The notes under the pieces are model-generated. The model was given only the letters and a program-made list of their open reading frames with translations, did no database searches and was not told the DNA's origin. A program made the position numbers and the translations under genes. This document shows, piece by piece, positions 40,531 through 51,139 of a DNA stretch of 64,000 bases (position 1 is its first letter; the number at the start of each line of letters is the position of its first letter). Where the stretch lies: NCBI RefSeq assembly GCF_000004195.4, contig NC_030679.2, positions 151,342,284 to 151,406,283 on the forward strand, in the 5' to 3' direction. The stretch is from Xenopus tropicalis. Lineage: Eukaryota; Chordata; Amphibia; Anura; Pipidae.

Positions 40531-40689
40531 GTAATGCGGGAGCTGAGCGCTGCTTATTGTGGGTACATGTGTCTGTATGGCAGCTCCCACCCCCGGTATT
40601 AGTAGCCCAGGCCGGAAAGTCTCCTGTAGGTGATATGGAGTTTGCTGGCAGAGAACTGGTTAATTGGGAGTCAGAATCTTAGGGGGTGG

Positions 40690-41940
40690 GTAAGGGGGCG
40701 CTGTTGGGGTTGGGACGGGTAAGGGTGGGGGCGGGTAAGGGTGGGGGCGGGGGCGGGTAAGGGTGGGGGCGGGGGCGGTTTATAGTGGGGGCAGGAGCAG
40801 GTAAGGGTGGGGGCTGGGGCGGGTTATAGTGGGGGCGGGGGCAGGTAAGGGTGGGGGCAGGACCAGGTAAGGGTGGGGGCTGGGGCGGGTTATAGTGGGG
40901 GCTGGGGCAGGTAAGGGTGGGGGCTGGGGCAGGTAAGGGTGGGGGCTGGGGCGGGTTATAGTGGGGGAGGGGGCAGGTAAGGGTGGGGGCAGGACCAGGT
41001 AAGGGTGGGGGCTGGGGCGGGTTATAGTGGGGGCTGGGGCAGGTAAGGGTGGGGGCTGGGGCAGGTAAGGGTGGGGGCTGGGGCGGGTTATAGTGGGGGA
41101 GGGGGCAGGTAAGGGTGGGGGCTGGGGCGGTTTATAGTGGGGGCGGGGGCAGGGGCAGGTAAGGGTGGGGGCTGGGGCAGCTTATAGTGGGGGCTGGGGC
41201 AAGTATGGGTGGGGGCTGGGGCTGGGGCAGGTAAGGGTGGGGGCTGGGGCGGTTTATAGTGGGGGCAGGGGCAGGTAAGGGTGGGGGCTGGGGCGGTTTA
41301 TAGTGGGGCGGGGGCAGGGGCAGGTAAGGGTGGGGGCAGGGGCAGGTAAGGGTGGGGGCTGGGGCAGCTTATAGTGGGGGCTGGGGCAAGTATGGGTGGG
41401 GGCTGGGGCTGGGGCAGGTAAGGGTGGGGGCTGGGGCGGTTTATAGTGGGGGCAGGGGCAGGTAAGGGTGGGGGCTGGGGCGGTTTATAGTGGGGGCAGG
41501 GGCAGGTAAGGGTGGGGGCTGGGGCGGTTTATAGTGGGGGCAGGGGCAGGTAAGGGTGGGGGCAGGGGCAGGTAAGGGTGGGGGCTGGGGCAGGTTATAG
41601 TGGGGGCTGGGGCAGGTAAGGGTGGGGGCTGGGGCAGGTTATAGTGGGGGCTGGGGCAGGTAAGGGTGGGGGCTGGGGCAGGTATGGGTGGGGGCTGGGG
41701 CAGGTAAGGGTGGGGGCTGGGGCGGGTTATGATGGGGGCTGGGGCAGGCAAGGGTGGGGGCTGGGGCAGGTTATAGTGGGGGCAGGGGCAGGTAAGGGTG
41801 GGGGCTGGGGCAGGTTATGATGGGAGCGGGGCAGGTAAGGGTGGGGGCTGGGGCAGGTTATAGTGGGGCGGGGGCAGGGGCAGGGGCAGGTGAGGGTGGG
41901 GGCTGGGGCGGGTTATAATGGGGGCAGGGGCAGGTAAGGG
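40690..41940 (+). repeat. G-rich minisatellite with repeated CAGGTAAGGGTGGGGGC
   Basis: Alternating modules GGGGCAGGTAAGGGTGGGGG and CTGGGGCGGGTTATAGTGGG, 20-26 bp each, about 50 modules. More than twenty modules contain CAG|GTAAG, a perfect 5' splice-site consensus, surrounded by G-triplets. The array fills the intron between the 40.4-kb exon candidate and the exon at 42064. Confidence 0.92.
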
Positions 41941-42082
41941 TGGAGGTAGGGGTAGGAAGGCAGCTGGAGGGGCACAGGTCCCAAATAGTGTATGAGTGGC
42001 GCCCCCGTATGGTGGGGGTAGGAGGGCAGGCAGAAGGGGCAATAGATTGTGTATGTGTTACAGGCCCAGTGGGGGTTCCTGG

Positions 42083-45000
42083 ATGGAGGAGGAAGAGGAG
42101 GGCTGGTGCTGCGAGGAGGAAGGCTGTGGCTGCTGCCAGGAGGATTTCTGGTAAGGACTCGCTGATGCCACCGTGCCAGGGCTGGGGGGGCTGGGGGTGC
42201 CGGGGGGGCTGGGGGGGCCGGGGCTGGGGGGGGCCGGGGCTGGGGGTGCCGGGGCCGGGGGGGCTGGGGGTGCCGGGGGGCTGGGGGGGCCGGGGCTGGG
42301 GGTGCCGGGGCCGGGGGGGCTGGGGGTGCCGGGGCTGGGGGTGCCGGGGGGCTGGGGGTGCCAGGGCTGGGGAGATTGGGGGTGCCGGGGGGGCTGGGGG
42401 TGCCAGGGCTGGGGGTGCCGGGGCTGGGGGTGCCGGGGGGGCTGGGGGTGCCAGGGCTGGGGAGATTGGGGGTGCCGGGGGGGCTGGGGGTGCCGGGGGG
42501 CTGGGGGTGCCAGGGCTGGGGGTGCCGGGGCTGCCAGGGCTGGGGTGCCGGGGCTGGGGTGCCGGGGGGGCTGGGGGTGCCGGGGCTGGGGGGGCTGGGG
42601 GTGCCGGGGCTGGGGGGGCTGGGGGTGCCAGGGCTGGGGGGGCTGGGGGTGCCAGGGCTGGGGGGGCCGGGGGTGCCATGCTGTGTGGCTAAAGAGCCAA
42701 TAGCGCCTCGGCATGTACCTTTCTATGTAACTTTATTTGCAGTTTTACTTCCCCTTTAAATGTGCCGCTGTACCCCCTCTTGCAGGGCCCCTGACGGCGG
42801 GCAGAGGACTAACGAGCCAGTGTGTGCCAGCGCCTTGGTGCCCCCAGGTGAGCCTCGCCCTGACCCCCCCGCCCTGTGGTATTACCCCACTGTAATAACT
42901 GCCCTCTATGTTATTGCCCCAGGGAACTGCCCCACCAACCACAGCTCCCGGGTGCTGTACCACCCCTCCTTCCAGGCCTTCTGTGCCGCCGTCGCCCTGC
43001 GCCAGGGGGCGCTCACCCTCCCCATGCAGAACAGGAAGAAAGAAGGTGAGGTGCCGGGGGGGGGTATTGTATGGTGGGGGGGGGGGGGGCAAATTCCAGT
43101 AATGCCCCTTCAGACTGGGCACTGACAGCAGCCAGACATCACCCCATAGCGGCGCGGGGGGGGGGGGTCCAAAGTCCCCGAGTTCAGCCGAGGGAAAGGT
43201 CTGACGTGGAGTCGGAACCAGCTGTTCAGCAACTGATTCACTGTGGGGTAAATATATACTGCCCCCCCGAACCCCCAAACCTGACTGGTGTCCCCAGTAA
43301 TCCCACCCCCCCAAACTATGCCCCACTGGCCCCCCTATACTCCTGCACCCCCAAACCTTGGGGATAATGATCTGTATCTCACACATATATTGTACATCAG
43401 TCAGGGACCCCACTGGCCCCCTATACTCCTGCACCCCCAAACCTTGGGGATAATGATCTGTATCTCACAACATATATTGTACATCAGTCAGGGACCCCCA
43501 CTGGCCCCCCTATACTCCTGCACCCCCAAACCTTGGGGATAATGATCTGTATCTCACACATATATTGTACATCAGTCAGGGACCCCCACTGCCCCCCTAT
43601 ACTCCTGCACCCCCAAACCTTGGGGATAATGATCTGTATCTCACACATATATTGTACATCAGTCAGGGGCCCCACTGGCCCCCCTATACTCCTGCACCCC
43701 CAAACCTTGGGGATAATGATCTGTATCTCACACATATATTGTACATCAGTCAGGGACCCCACTGGCCCCCCTATACTCCTGCACCCCCAAACCTTGGGAT
43801 AATGATCTGTATCTCACACATATATTGTACATCAGTCAGGGACCCCACTGGCCCCCCTATACTCCTGCACCCCCAAACCTTGGGGATAATGATCTGTATC
43901 TCACACATATATTGTACATCAGTCAGGGGACCCCACTGGCCCCCCTATACTCCTGCACCCCAAACCTTGGGGATAATGATCTGTATCTCACACATATATT
44001 GTACATCAGTCAGGGACCCCACTGGCCCCCCTATACTCCTGCACCCCCAAACCTTGGGGATAATGATCTGTATCTCACACATATATTGTACATCAGTCAG
44101 GGACCCCACTGGCCCCCCTATACTCCTGCACCCCCAAACCTTGGGGATAATGATCTGTATCTCACACATATATTTGTACATCAGTCAGGGCCCCACTGGC
44201 CCCCCTATACTCCTGCACCCCCAAACCTTGGGGATTAATGATCTGTATCTCACACATATTATTGTACATCAGTCAGGGAACCCCACTGGGCCCCCCTATA
44301 CTCCTGCACCCCAAACCTTGGGGATAATGATCTGTATCTCACACATATATTGTACATCAGTCAGGAACCCCACTGGCCCCCCTATACTCCTGCACCCCCA
44401 AACCTTGGGGATAATGATCTGTATCTCACACATATATTGTACATCAGTCAGGACCCCACTGGCCCCCCTATACTCCTGCACCCCCAAACCTTGGGGATAA
44501 TGATCTGTATCTCACACATATATTGTACATCAGTCAGGGACCCCACTGGCCCCCCTATACTCCTGCACCCCCAAACCTTGGGATAATGATCTGTATCTCA
44601 CACATATATTGTACATCAGTCAGGGACCCCACTGGCCCCCTATACTCCTGCACCCCCAAACCCTTGGGGATAATGATCTGTATCTCACACATATATTGTA
44701 CATCAGTCAGGGACCCCACTGGCCCCCCTATACTCCTGCACCCCCAAACCTTGGGGATAATGATCTGTATCTCACACATATATTGTACATCAGTCAGGGA
44801 CCCCACTGGCCCCCCTATACTCCTGCACCCCCAAACCTTGGGGATAATGATCTGTATCTCACACATATATTGTACATCAGTCAGGGACCCCACTGGCCCC
44901 CCTATACTCCTGCACCCCCAAACCTTGGGGATAATGATCTGTATCTCACACATATATTGTACATCAGTCAGGGACCCCACTGGCCCCCCTATACTCCTGC

Positions 45001-46067
45001 ACCCCCAAACCTTGGGGATAATGATCTGTATCTCACACAATATATTGTACATCAGTCAGGGACCCCACTGGCCCCCCTATACTCCTGCACCCCCAAACCT
45101 TGGGGATAATGATCTGTATCTCACACATATATTGTACATCAGTCAGGGACCCCACTGGCCCCCCTATACTCCTGCACCCCCAAACCTTGGGGATAATGAT
45201 CTGTATCTCACTCATATATTGATATTGTAATGTAGAGGTGTTAGTTGCCCTTTAAAGCCACGGAGCCCATTGGTACACGGGTTGGGGGCGCACGTGGCTC
45301 CTTCCTGGCCGGCAGTGACTCGGCTGCTGAATGTCCCTGGCCGTGCGTCGGCTGACGTGCCGGTTGCCGTGGAAACGTATTAATAATAATAACGGCAGAA
45401 GGAGGAAATGGAAGTTCCATCTGCGCTTTATCCCTGATTCCTCCCTAACGTGGGGGTTAATGTGGCACTGCCCGCACCACCGGGGGGCACCGTCCCTTTG
45501 CCCAGTCAGTATAAGGGAAGTGTTGTACCCACTTAGCCCCCGGCCTCCAGGGTTGAATTGCCCCCTTGCCCTAATGCCCCTTCCTCTCATTCACCCCCAG
45601 GATTTACCCTCAACTGCGCAGATTATTTCTACAGTGACCCGTTAATGAGCCCCGGGCACCGCACCTACAACTGCCTGTCTCCTGGGACCCAGGAAGTGAG
45701 TGACACCCTACAGGGGGCGGGGCTTTCTATACAGATTAAAGGGCAAATGTTCTTTCTTTTTCCCCAGATATTCAGCTGTTTCTCCCTAAACACCCCTGCT
45801 CCTATCATGGCTCCCTGTGAGTACCTGGCCGCCCCCAAAGCGAGTCCTTCAGCTCCACCCCTTGCGCTGGCTGGCTCCTCCCACACAGACACAAGATGCC
45901 TGAGTCCTCAGTACAAGATGAAGGAGGTGGAAAACCAAGTGCCTGAATCCCCCTTCCCCCCGGGGGGCGCCGTTTCTACTTTCCCCAAGTGCTCCCCCAG
46001 TGAGGCGGACGCTGTCTGTGCCTTATTATCCCTTTCAGGGGCCTGCCCCCCACGTTCTGGGCAGTAA
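42083..46067 (+). CDS. sap25: SAP25-like protein (Sin3A-associated protein 25), 215 residues, five exons
   Basis: Exons: 42083-42150 (in an exon starting at 42064), 42786-42847, 42923-43045, 45601-45695, 45768-46067. All splice sites are GT-AG and phases agree, giving one 215-residue frame. The ATG opens an acidic, Cys-rich start ([14 protein letters not shown]). Exon 3 encodes [20 protein letters not shown]; exon 4 encodes [18 protein letters not shown]; the last exon has a Pro/Ser-rich part and ends in [21 protein letters not shown]25 is a small (about 200-residue) subunit of the Sin3 histone-deacetylase complex that binds the PAH1 domain by a short amphipathic helix; the AVCALLSLS stretch could be that helix. 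Identification rests mainly on position between lrch4 and irs3, size and strand; sequence homology could not be tested. Another vertebrate-specific small protein is possible. Confidence 0.65.
42165..42680 (+). repeat. G-rich minisatellite GGGGCTGGGGGTGCC in sap25-like intron 1
   Basis: Short units (about 9-15 bp) of GGGCTGGGGGTGCCGGGG and GGGGCCGGGG, about 510 bases, starting 15 bases after the exon donor at 42151. Nearly every ten bases contain a run of at least four G on the + strand, so the transcript would be G-rich. All six frames are open because the unit lacks stops. Confidence 0.93.
43290..45220 (+). repeat. About 86-bp minisatellite, sap25-like intron 3 (about 22 copies)
   Basis: Unit with CCCCCAAACCTTGGGGATAA, TGATCTGTATCTCACACATA, TATTGTACATCAGTCAGGGA and CCCCTATACTCCTGCA. 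CCAAACCTTGG is nearly self-complementary. Copies are highly alike, with single-base C-run or G-run changes. It fills most of the 2.5-kb intron between exons 3 and 4. The long tandem open frames on both strands are by-products. Confidence 0.94.
45221..45600. other. sap25-like intron 3, non-repetitive end
   Basis: Unique intronic DNA leading to the exon 4 acceptor (CACCCCCAG at 45592-45600). It includes a short (TAA)n-like run (TATTAATAATAATAACGG, about 45378-45395). No extra exon is needed, because phases of exons 3 and 4 already fit. Confidence 0.55.
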
Positions 46068-46200
46068 TGGGGCCCCAAAGACTGAGGATTATGCCCCCCC
46101 CCCCGTGGGGCTGTTAAAGTTTATTTTTATATTTTTATTGCTCTGAAGTTTCCCTTTGTGTCAGTTGGAACAGTTTTTGTTTTTTACTTTCTATTAAAGC
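46068..46200 (+). terminator. sap25-like 3' UTR with poly(A) signal ATTAAA at 46193-46198
   Basis: The TAA at 46065-46067 is followed by a C-run, a T-rich part (GTTTATTTTTATATTTTTAT) and ATTAAA in TTTCTATTAAAGCC. This short 3' UTR supports the gene end. A TGTTTGCC/GCTCATGTTT-type segment downstream could act as the GU-rich element. Confidence 0.6.
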
Positions 46201-46609
46201 CAATGAGAATGCAGTTTGGCCCCGGAGCCTTAATGCTTCCCCCTTGGGGCCCCAGGAACATGGCATAATGGCTTAGCTTTGCCTTTAAAGCTGTTTGCCC
46301 CTCCCAGGGCTCATGTTTAGCACAACCACATATCTATCTCCAGATACAGAGAACAGCCTTCCAGCAGGGGTGGTAGGTCTCATACACACTAAGTGATATC
46401 ATGTAGATTTACGGGTTACGCCGCAGACATGAGTATTTTTAATGAGGGATGTGATTGCTCCACGCCCTGTGCCCCGGGCTGGGGTAATGCCCCAGTATAG
46501 GATGATTCATGGGGGAGGCATGAGAATAAATAGCTGACATGGCCTATGGCTCCGGGCTGCAGCAAGGAATCTTATCTAGATGCCTAGAATCTCAGCCATA
46601 AAGCAGGGC
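46201..46609. other. Intergenic spacer with a reverse fragment of the 100-bp repeat family
   Basis: Mostly unique. At 46584-46618 the sequence CTAGAATCTCAGCCATAAAG plus CAGGGCAGGAT is the reverse complement of the core of the 100-bp units in lrch4 intron 1, with very few changes. It is thus a single dispersed copy of the same element. The 79-bp array starts immediately after it. Confidence 0.6.
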
Positions 46610-49180
46610 AGGATTGTGTATCTGTCACTGGGGGCGCTGTCTCACTATTCTCTATGGAGCTGGGAACAGGCGGAACTTGGTACTACAGGTAACTGTGTAT
46701 CTGTCAATGGGGGCGCTGTCTCACTATTCTCTATGGAGCTGGGAACAGGCAGAACTCGGTACTACAGGTAACTGTGTATCTGTCATTGGGGGCACGGTCT
46801 CACTATTCTCTATGGAGCTGGGAACAGGCAGAACTTGGTACTACAGGTAACTGTGTATCTGTCAATGGGGGCGCTGTCTCATTATTCTCTATGGAGCTGG
46901 GAACAGGCAGAACTTGGTACTACAGGTAACTGTGTATTTGTCATTGGGAGCGCTGTCCCACTATTCTCTATGGAGCTGGGAACAGGCAGAACTTGGTACT
47001 ACAGGTAACTGTGTATTTGTCATTGGGGGCGCTGTCCCACTATTCTCTATGGAGCTGGGAACAGGCAGAATTTGGTACTACAGGTAACTGTGTATTTGTC
47101 ATTGGGAGCGCTGTCCCACTATTCTCTATGGAGCTGGGAACAGGCAGAACTTGGTACTACAGGTAACTGTGTATTTGTCATTGGGAGCGCTGTCCCACTA
47201 TTCTCTATGGAGCTGGGAACAGGCAGAATTTGGTACTACAGGTAACTGTGTATTTGTCATTGGGAGCGCTGTCCCACTATTCTCTATGGAGCTGGGAACA
47301 GGCAGAACTTGGTACTACAGGTAACTGTGTATTTGTCATTGGGAGCGCTGTCCCACTATTCTCTATGGAGCTGGGAACAGGCAGAATTTGGTACTACAGG
47401 TAACTGTGTATTTGTCATTGGGAGCGCTGTCCCACTATTCTCTATGGAGCTGGGAACAGGCAGAATTTGGTACTACAGGTAACTGTGTATTTGTCATTGG
47501 GAGCGCTGTCCCACTATTCTCTATGGAGCTGGGAACAGGCAGAACTTGGTACTACAGGTAACTGTGTATTTGTCATTGGGAGCACTGTCCCACTATTCTC
47601 TATGGAGCTGGGAACAGGCAGAATTTGGTACTACAGGTAACTGTGTATTTGTCATTGGGGGCGCTGTCCCAATATTCTCTATGGAGCTGGGAAGAGGCAG
47701 AACTTGGTACTACAGGTAACTGTGTATTTATCATTGGGAGCGCTGTCCCACTATTCTCTATGGAGCTGGGAACAGGCAGAATTTGGTACTACAGGTAACT
47801 GTGTATTTGTCATTGGGAGCGCTGTCCCACTATTCTCTATGGAGCTGGGAACAGGCAGAACTTGGTACTACAGGTAACTGTGTATTTGTCATTGGGAGCA
47901 CTGTCCCACTATTCTCTATGGAGCTGGGAACAGGCAGAATTTGGTACTACAGGTAACTGTGTATTTGTCATTGGGGGCGCTGTCCCAATATTCTCTATGG
48001 AGCTGGGAAGAGGCAGAACTTGGTACTACAGGTAACTGTGTATTTATCATTGGGAGCGCTGTCCCACTATTCTCTATGGAGCTGGGAACAGGCGGAACTC
48101 GGTACTGCAGTTAACTGATTTGCCATGTGTTGGTGTCCTCTATATCCATTCATTGGAGGCGCTGTCTCACTATTCTCTATGGAGCTGGGAACAGGCGGAA
48201 CTTGGTACTGCAGGTAACTGATTTGCCATGTGTCCTGTGTATCTGTTTACAGGGTAACCCGTTTGAAATAAAAAATAACAAAAGTGGTATAAAGGTGATA
48301 CCTTTATTGGCTAACTAAGATAACCATAGCAAGCTTTCAGAACATTCTAGTTCCTTTTTCAAGCTGATTACAAACTGGGGGCGCTGTCTCACTATTCTGT
48401 ATGGAGCTGGGAACAGGCGGAACTTTGTACTGCAGGTAACTGATTTGCCATGTGTTGGTGTCCTGTGTATCTGTCATTGGGGGCGCTGTCTCACTATTCT
48501 CTATGGAGCTGGGAACAAGCTGAACTCGGTATTGCCGGTAACTCTGCGTATGTCACTGGGGGCGCTGTCTCACTATTCTCTATGGAGCTGGGAACAGGCA
48601 AAACTTGGTACTGCAGGTAACTGATTTGCTTTTTGTTAGTGTTCTGTGTATCTGTCACTGGAGGGGGGCTGTCTCACTGTTCTCTATGGAGCTGGGAACA
48701 GGCACTGCAGGTAACTGATTTGCTATGTGATAGTGTCCTGTGTATCTGTTACTGGGGGGCGCTGTCTCACTATTCTCTATGGAGCAAGGAACAGGCGGAA
48801 TTGCTGGTAACTCTGCGTATGTCACTGGGGGCGCTGTCTCACTATTCTCTATGGAGCAAGGAACAGGCGGACCTCGGTATTGCTGGCAACTCTGCGTATG
48901 TCACTGGGGGCGCTGTGTCACTATTCTCTATGGAGCTGGGAACAGGCGGAACTCGGTACTGCAGGTAACTGATTTGCTATGTGATAGTGTCCTGTGTATC
49001 TGTCACTGGGGGGCGCTGTCTCACTATTCTCTATGGAGCTGGGAACAGGCAGAACTTGGTACTGCAGGTAACTGATTTGTTATGTTTTGGTGTCCTGTGT
49101 ATGTTACTGGGGGGGCGCTGTCCCACTATTCGCTATGGAGCTGGGAACAGGCAGAACTCGGTACTGCAGGTAACAGTGAT
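46610..49180 (+). repeat. 79-bp minisatellite, about 31 copies, interrupted by an insertion
   Basis: Unit GTAACTGTGTATTTGTCATT, GGGAGCGCTGTCCCACTATT, CTCTATGGAGCTGGGAACAG, GCAGAATTTGGTACTACAG (spacing 46689 to 46768 = 79). Copies up to about 48110 are very alike and show a higher-order pattern (AATTTGG and AACTTGG copies alternate). Copies after 48120 are more diverged, with GATTTGCCATGTGTTGG insertions, and hold a 120-base foreign insert. Each junction reads CTACAG|GTAACT, both acceptor- and donor-like. Confidence 0.93.
48254..48374. mobile_element. Short transposon-derived insert inside the 79-bp array
   Basis: A 120-base stretch unrelated to the array splits one unit. It contains AAAAATAACAAAAGTGGTAT, the palindrome AAAGGTGATACCTTT, TATTGGCTAACTAAG and GCAAGCTTTC, ending near TTCAAGCTGATTACAAA. 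The 'ggtgatacctttattggctaac' type block is familiar from interspersed elements of lower vertebrates. I cannot assign the family or find target-site duplications with certainty. Confidence 0.55.
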
Positions 49181-49540
49181 TGTGAAGACACTGAAAGTGA
49201 ATGCCACCTGGGGGTGTAGCAGGAACCCCCACCCACGGGTGCTGTGCAGAAGGGCTAGGGGTCCCGTCACCTACACGCAATATACAGTTTCCCCCACACA
49301 CTGGCATCTCCTCGCCAGCTGTGCCCACCCCACCTGCGGGTTAGTGCAGGGGCAGAAATTAAAGGCAACAATGAGAAGAGAACGAGCGTCTGGTTCTGGG
49401 GAGTTGCCTGGTTACACCGTTTGCTCAGGGGAAGCAAATAAAGGCCTCATTATCTACTGATCAAATACCCAACCGCTCTCATACGGGGGCTCCTGCCTTC
49501 CTATTGTAAGGCTACTGTCTGCGCTACTGAGGGAACCGCT
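49181..49540. other. Spacer between two arrays
   Basis: Unique DNA. It holds a 74-codon minus-strand frame and a plus-strand frame extending from the array; neither has splice or family support. No RNA gene is recognised. Confidence 0.45.
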
Positions 49541-49895
49541 CCTGTACAGAGAGATACCATAAAACTATGACACATAGGGATTCCCCTGTACTAAGCACAA
49601 TTCAGCAGGAACAGCCCCCTAAGTTTGCACATAGCCTGTACAGAGAGATACCATAAAACTATGACACATAGGGATTCCCCTGTACTAAGCACAATTCAGC
49701 AGGAACAGCCCCCTAAGTTTGCCCATAGCCTGTACAGAGAGATACCATAAAACTATGGCACATAGGGATTCCCCTGTACTAAGCACAATTCAGCAGGAAC
49801 AGCCCCCTAAGTTTGCTCATAGCCTGTACAGAGAGATACCATAAAACTATGGCACATAGGGATTCCCCTGTACTAAGCACAATTCAGCAGGAACA
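49541..49895 (+). repeat. 94-bp tandem repeat, about 3.8 copies
   Basis: Copies begin CCTGTACAGAGAGATACCAT and contain ACATAGGGATTCCCCTGTAC, AAGCACAATTCAGCAGGAAC, AGCCCCCTAAGTTTGC (49541 to 49635 = 94). They differ at three or four positions (ATGACAC/ATGGCAC; TTTGCACAT/TTTGCCCAT/TTTGCTCAT). The block resembles dispersed frog repeat text, which would make this a small local amplification. Confidence 0.9.
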
Positions 49896-49956
49896 TCCCG
49901 CCGCAGGCCGTTCCGGAGTGAGCGACACAATAAGGAGGGGAGACTGGGTTGAAAGG

Positions 49957-51120
49957 CTTTATTGTTGGGGTTCTAGCTTATTCAGGACAATAAACCTCTT
50001 TTCATTGAGGACCCCCCAACATTGTGTGCAGCGGCCGTTGCCTCAGTGAAAGGGTGGTCGGTACCATGGCAACGGCTGTACCATTGCCCTATCACAGGCT
50101 TATTTTATAGAAGCATCCTCATTGGCTCAGATTGCGGCCCCACCCCCCTATCGCTACTGGAATGTTCCATTCATTCACAAACACGGGGGGGTGAGGGGAG
50201 CACCAACTCTTAGTTCAAGTCTTTAGTCTCTACTTTGGCTTTAATTGGCGCCGGTACCTGTGCCCCGCCCCCGGCGGCACCGTGGCTCCTCCCTCTCTCG
50301 CTATTTAGCCATATATTATATCTCAATTCCATAAACACAACTTTATATCTCGTTATTATTATTATTATTTGGTATCAGAACTGGAGGCCGGATCTCTCCG
50401 GGAAGCCCCGCCCCACATTCAAGTTTCCATTTATTTTTTGGCGAAACGCCTGCAAGAACTTTCTGATTCGCTGTCGGTTTCACCTGACCCAGAAAGCTCC
50501 TTAAGGTGCCACAAGTCTCTGTACCTTTAAGCACGACCCCCCCCCCCCCCCCCAAATAATAAAGCACCATGTCCCACTGTGAGGCTACAGCCCCGCCCCC
50601 TTGTACCCATCGCTATCAGTAAGCACCCCAGTGGCATTCTGGGTAATTTGGCAGCTTAACCCTTCCCCCTGAGAGGGGTGCATAGTGTCCCCCCATACGT
50701 GGCACCCCGGTTCCTATGTTCCATGGGTATGAGCGCCCCCCCATGCCCGCTAGCGCCAACGCACCTATCACAGAGCAGAGAAAATAATGACATTTGGCAT
50801 GAATTCCCTTTGCAGGGGCCCTGGGGCCCCATTCCCTGTAGCTGTGGGCGGTGCCAGGGCGCTGTGGGCGGTGCCAGGGCGCTGGGGGGTAAGGCTGGCA
50901 CAATGGCGTTTCCTGCGTAACACAAGGCACCTGCGTAACGACAGAACAACAACACGGACACGTTGCAAACATTAACGATACAGAAGTGCAAAAATATTCC
51001 CCCCCCGGCCCCGCCCCCTGCGCCGATCCTCCCGTTCCTCCGGCCGCTGTGATCCGGGGGGCGTGGCTACGGGGGCGTCGCTTCGGTTTCTCAGCATTCT
51101 GTGGAGAGAGAGAGAGTTCA
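49957..51120 (-). other. Possible 3' UTR of a minus-strand transcript (perhaps irs3)
   Basis: A reverse AATAAA (TTTATT at 49958-49963) ends more than 1 kb of unique, moderately AT-rich sequence without convincing coding frames, the layout of a long minus-strand 3' UTR. irs3, the only minus-strand gene in the window, needs a terminal exon left of 59413, and there is no other good candidate. A second TTTATT lies near 50429. A C-run of 19 is at 50537-50553. The link to irs3 is inference only. Confidence 0.35.
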
Positions 51121-51139
51121 ATGGGGCCCTCCTGCTCCT

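Noticed and set aside
41858..42714. Pro- and Gly-rich frames of 176 to 273 codons, collagen-like at first glance
   Set aside because: All six frames of the GGGGCTGGGGGTGCC array are open; Gly-X-Y-like periodicity comes from the repeat unit, not from a collagen gene.
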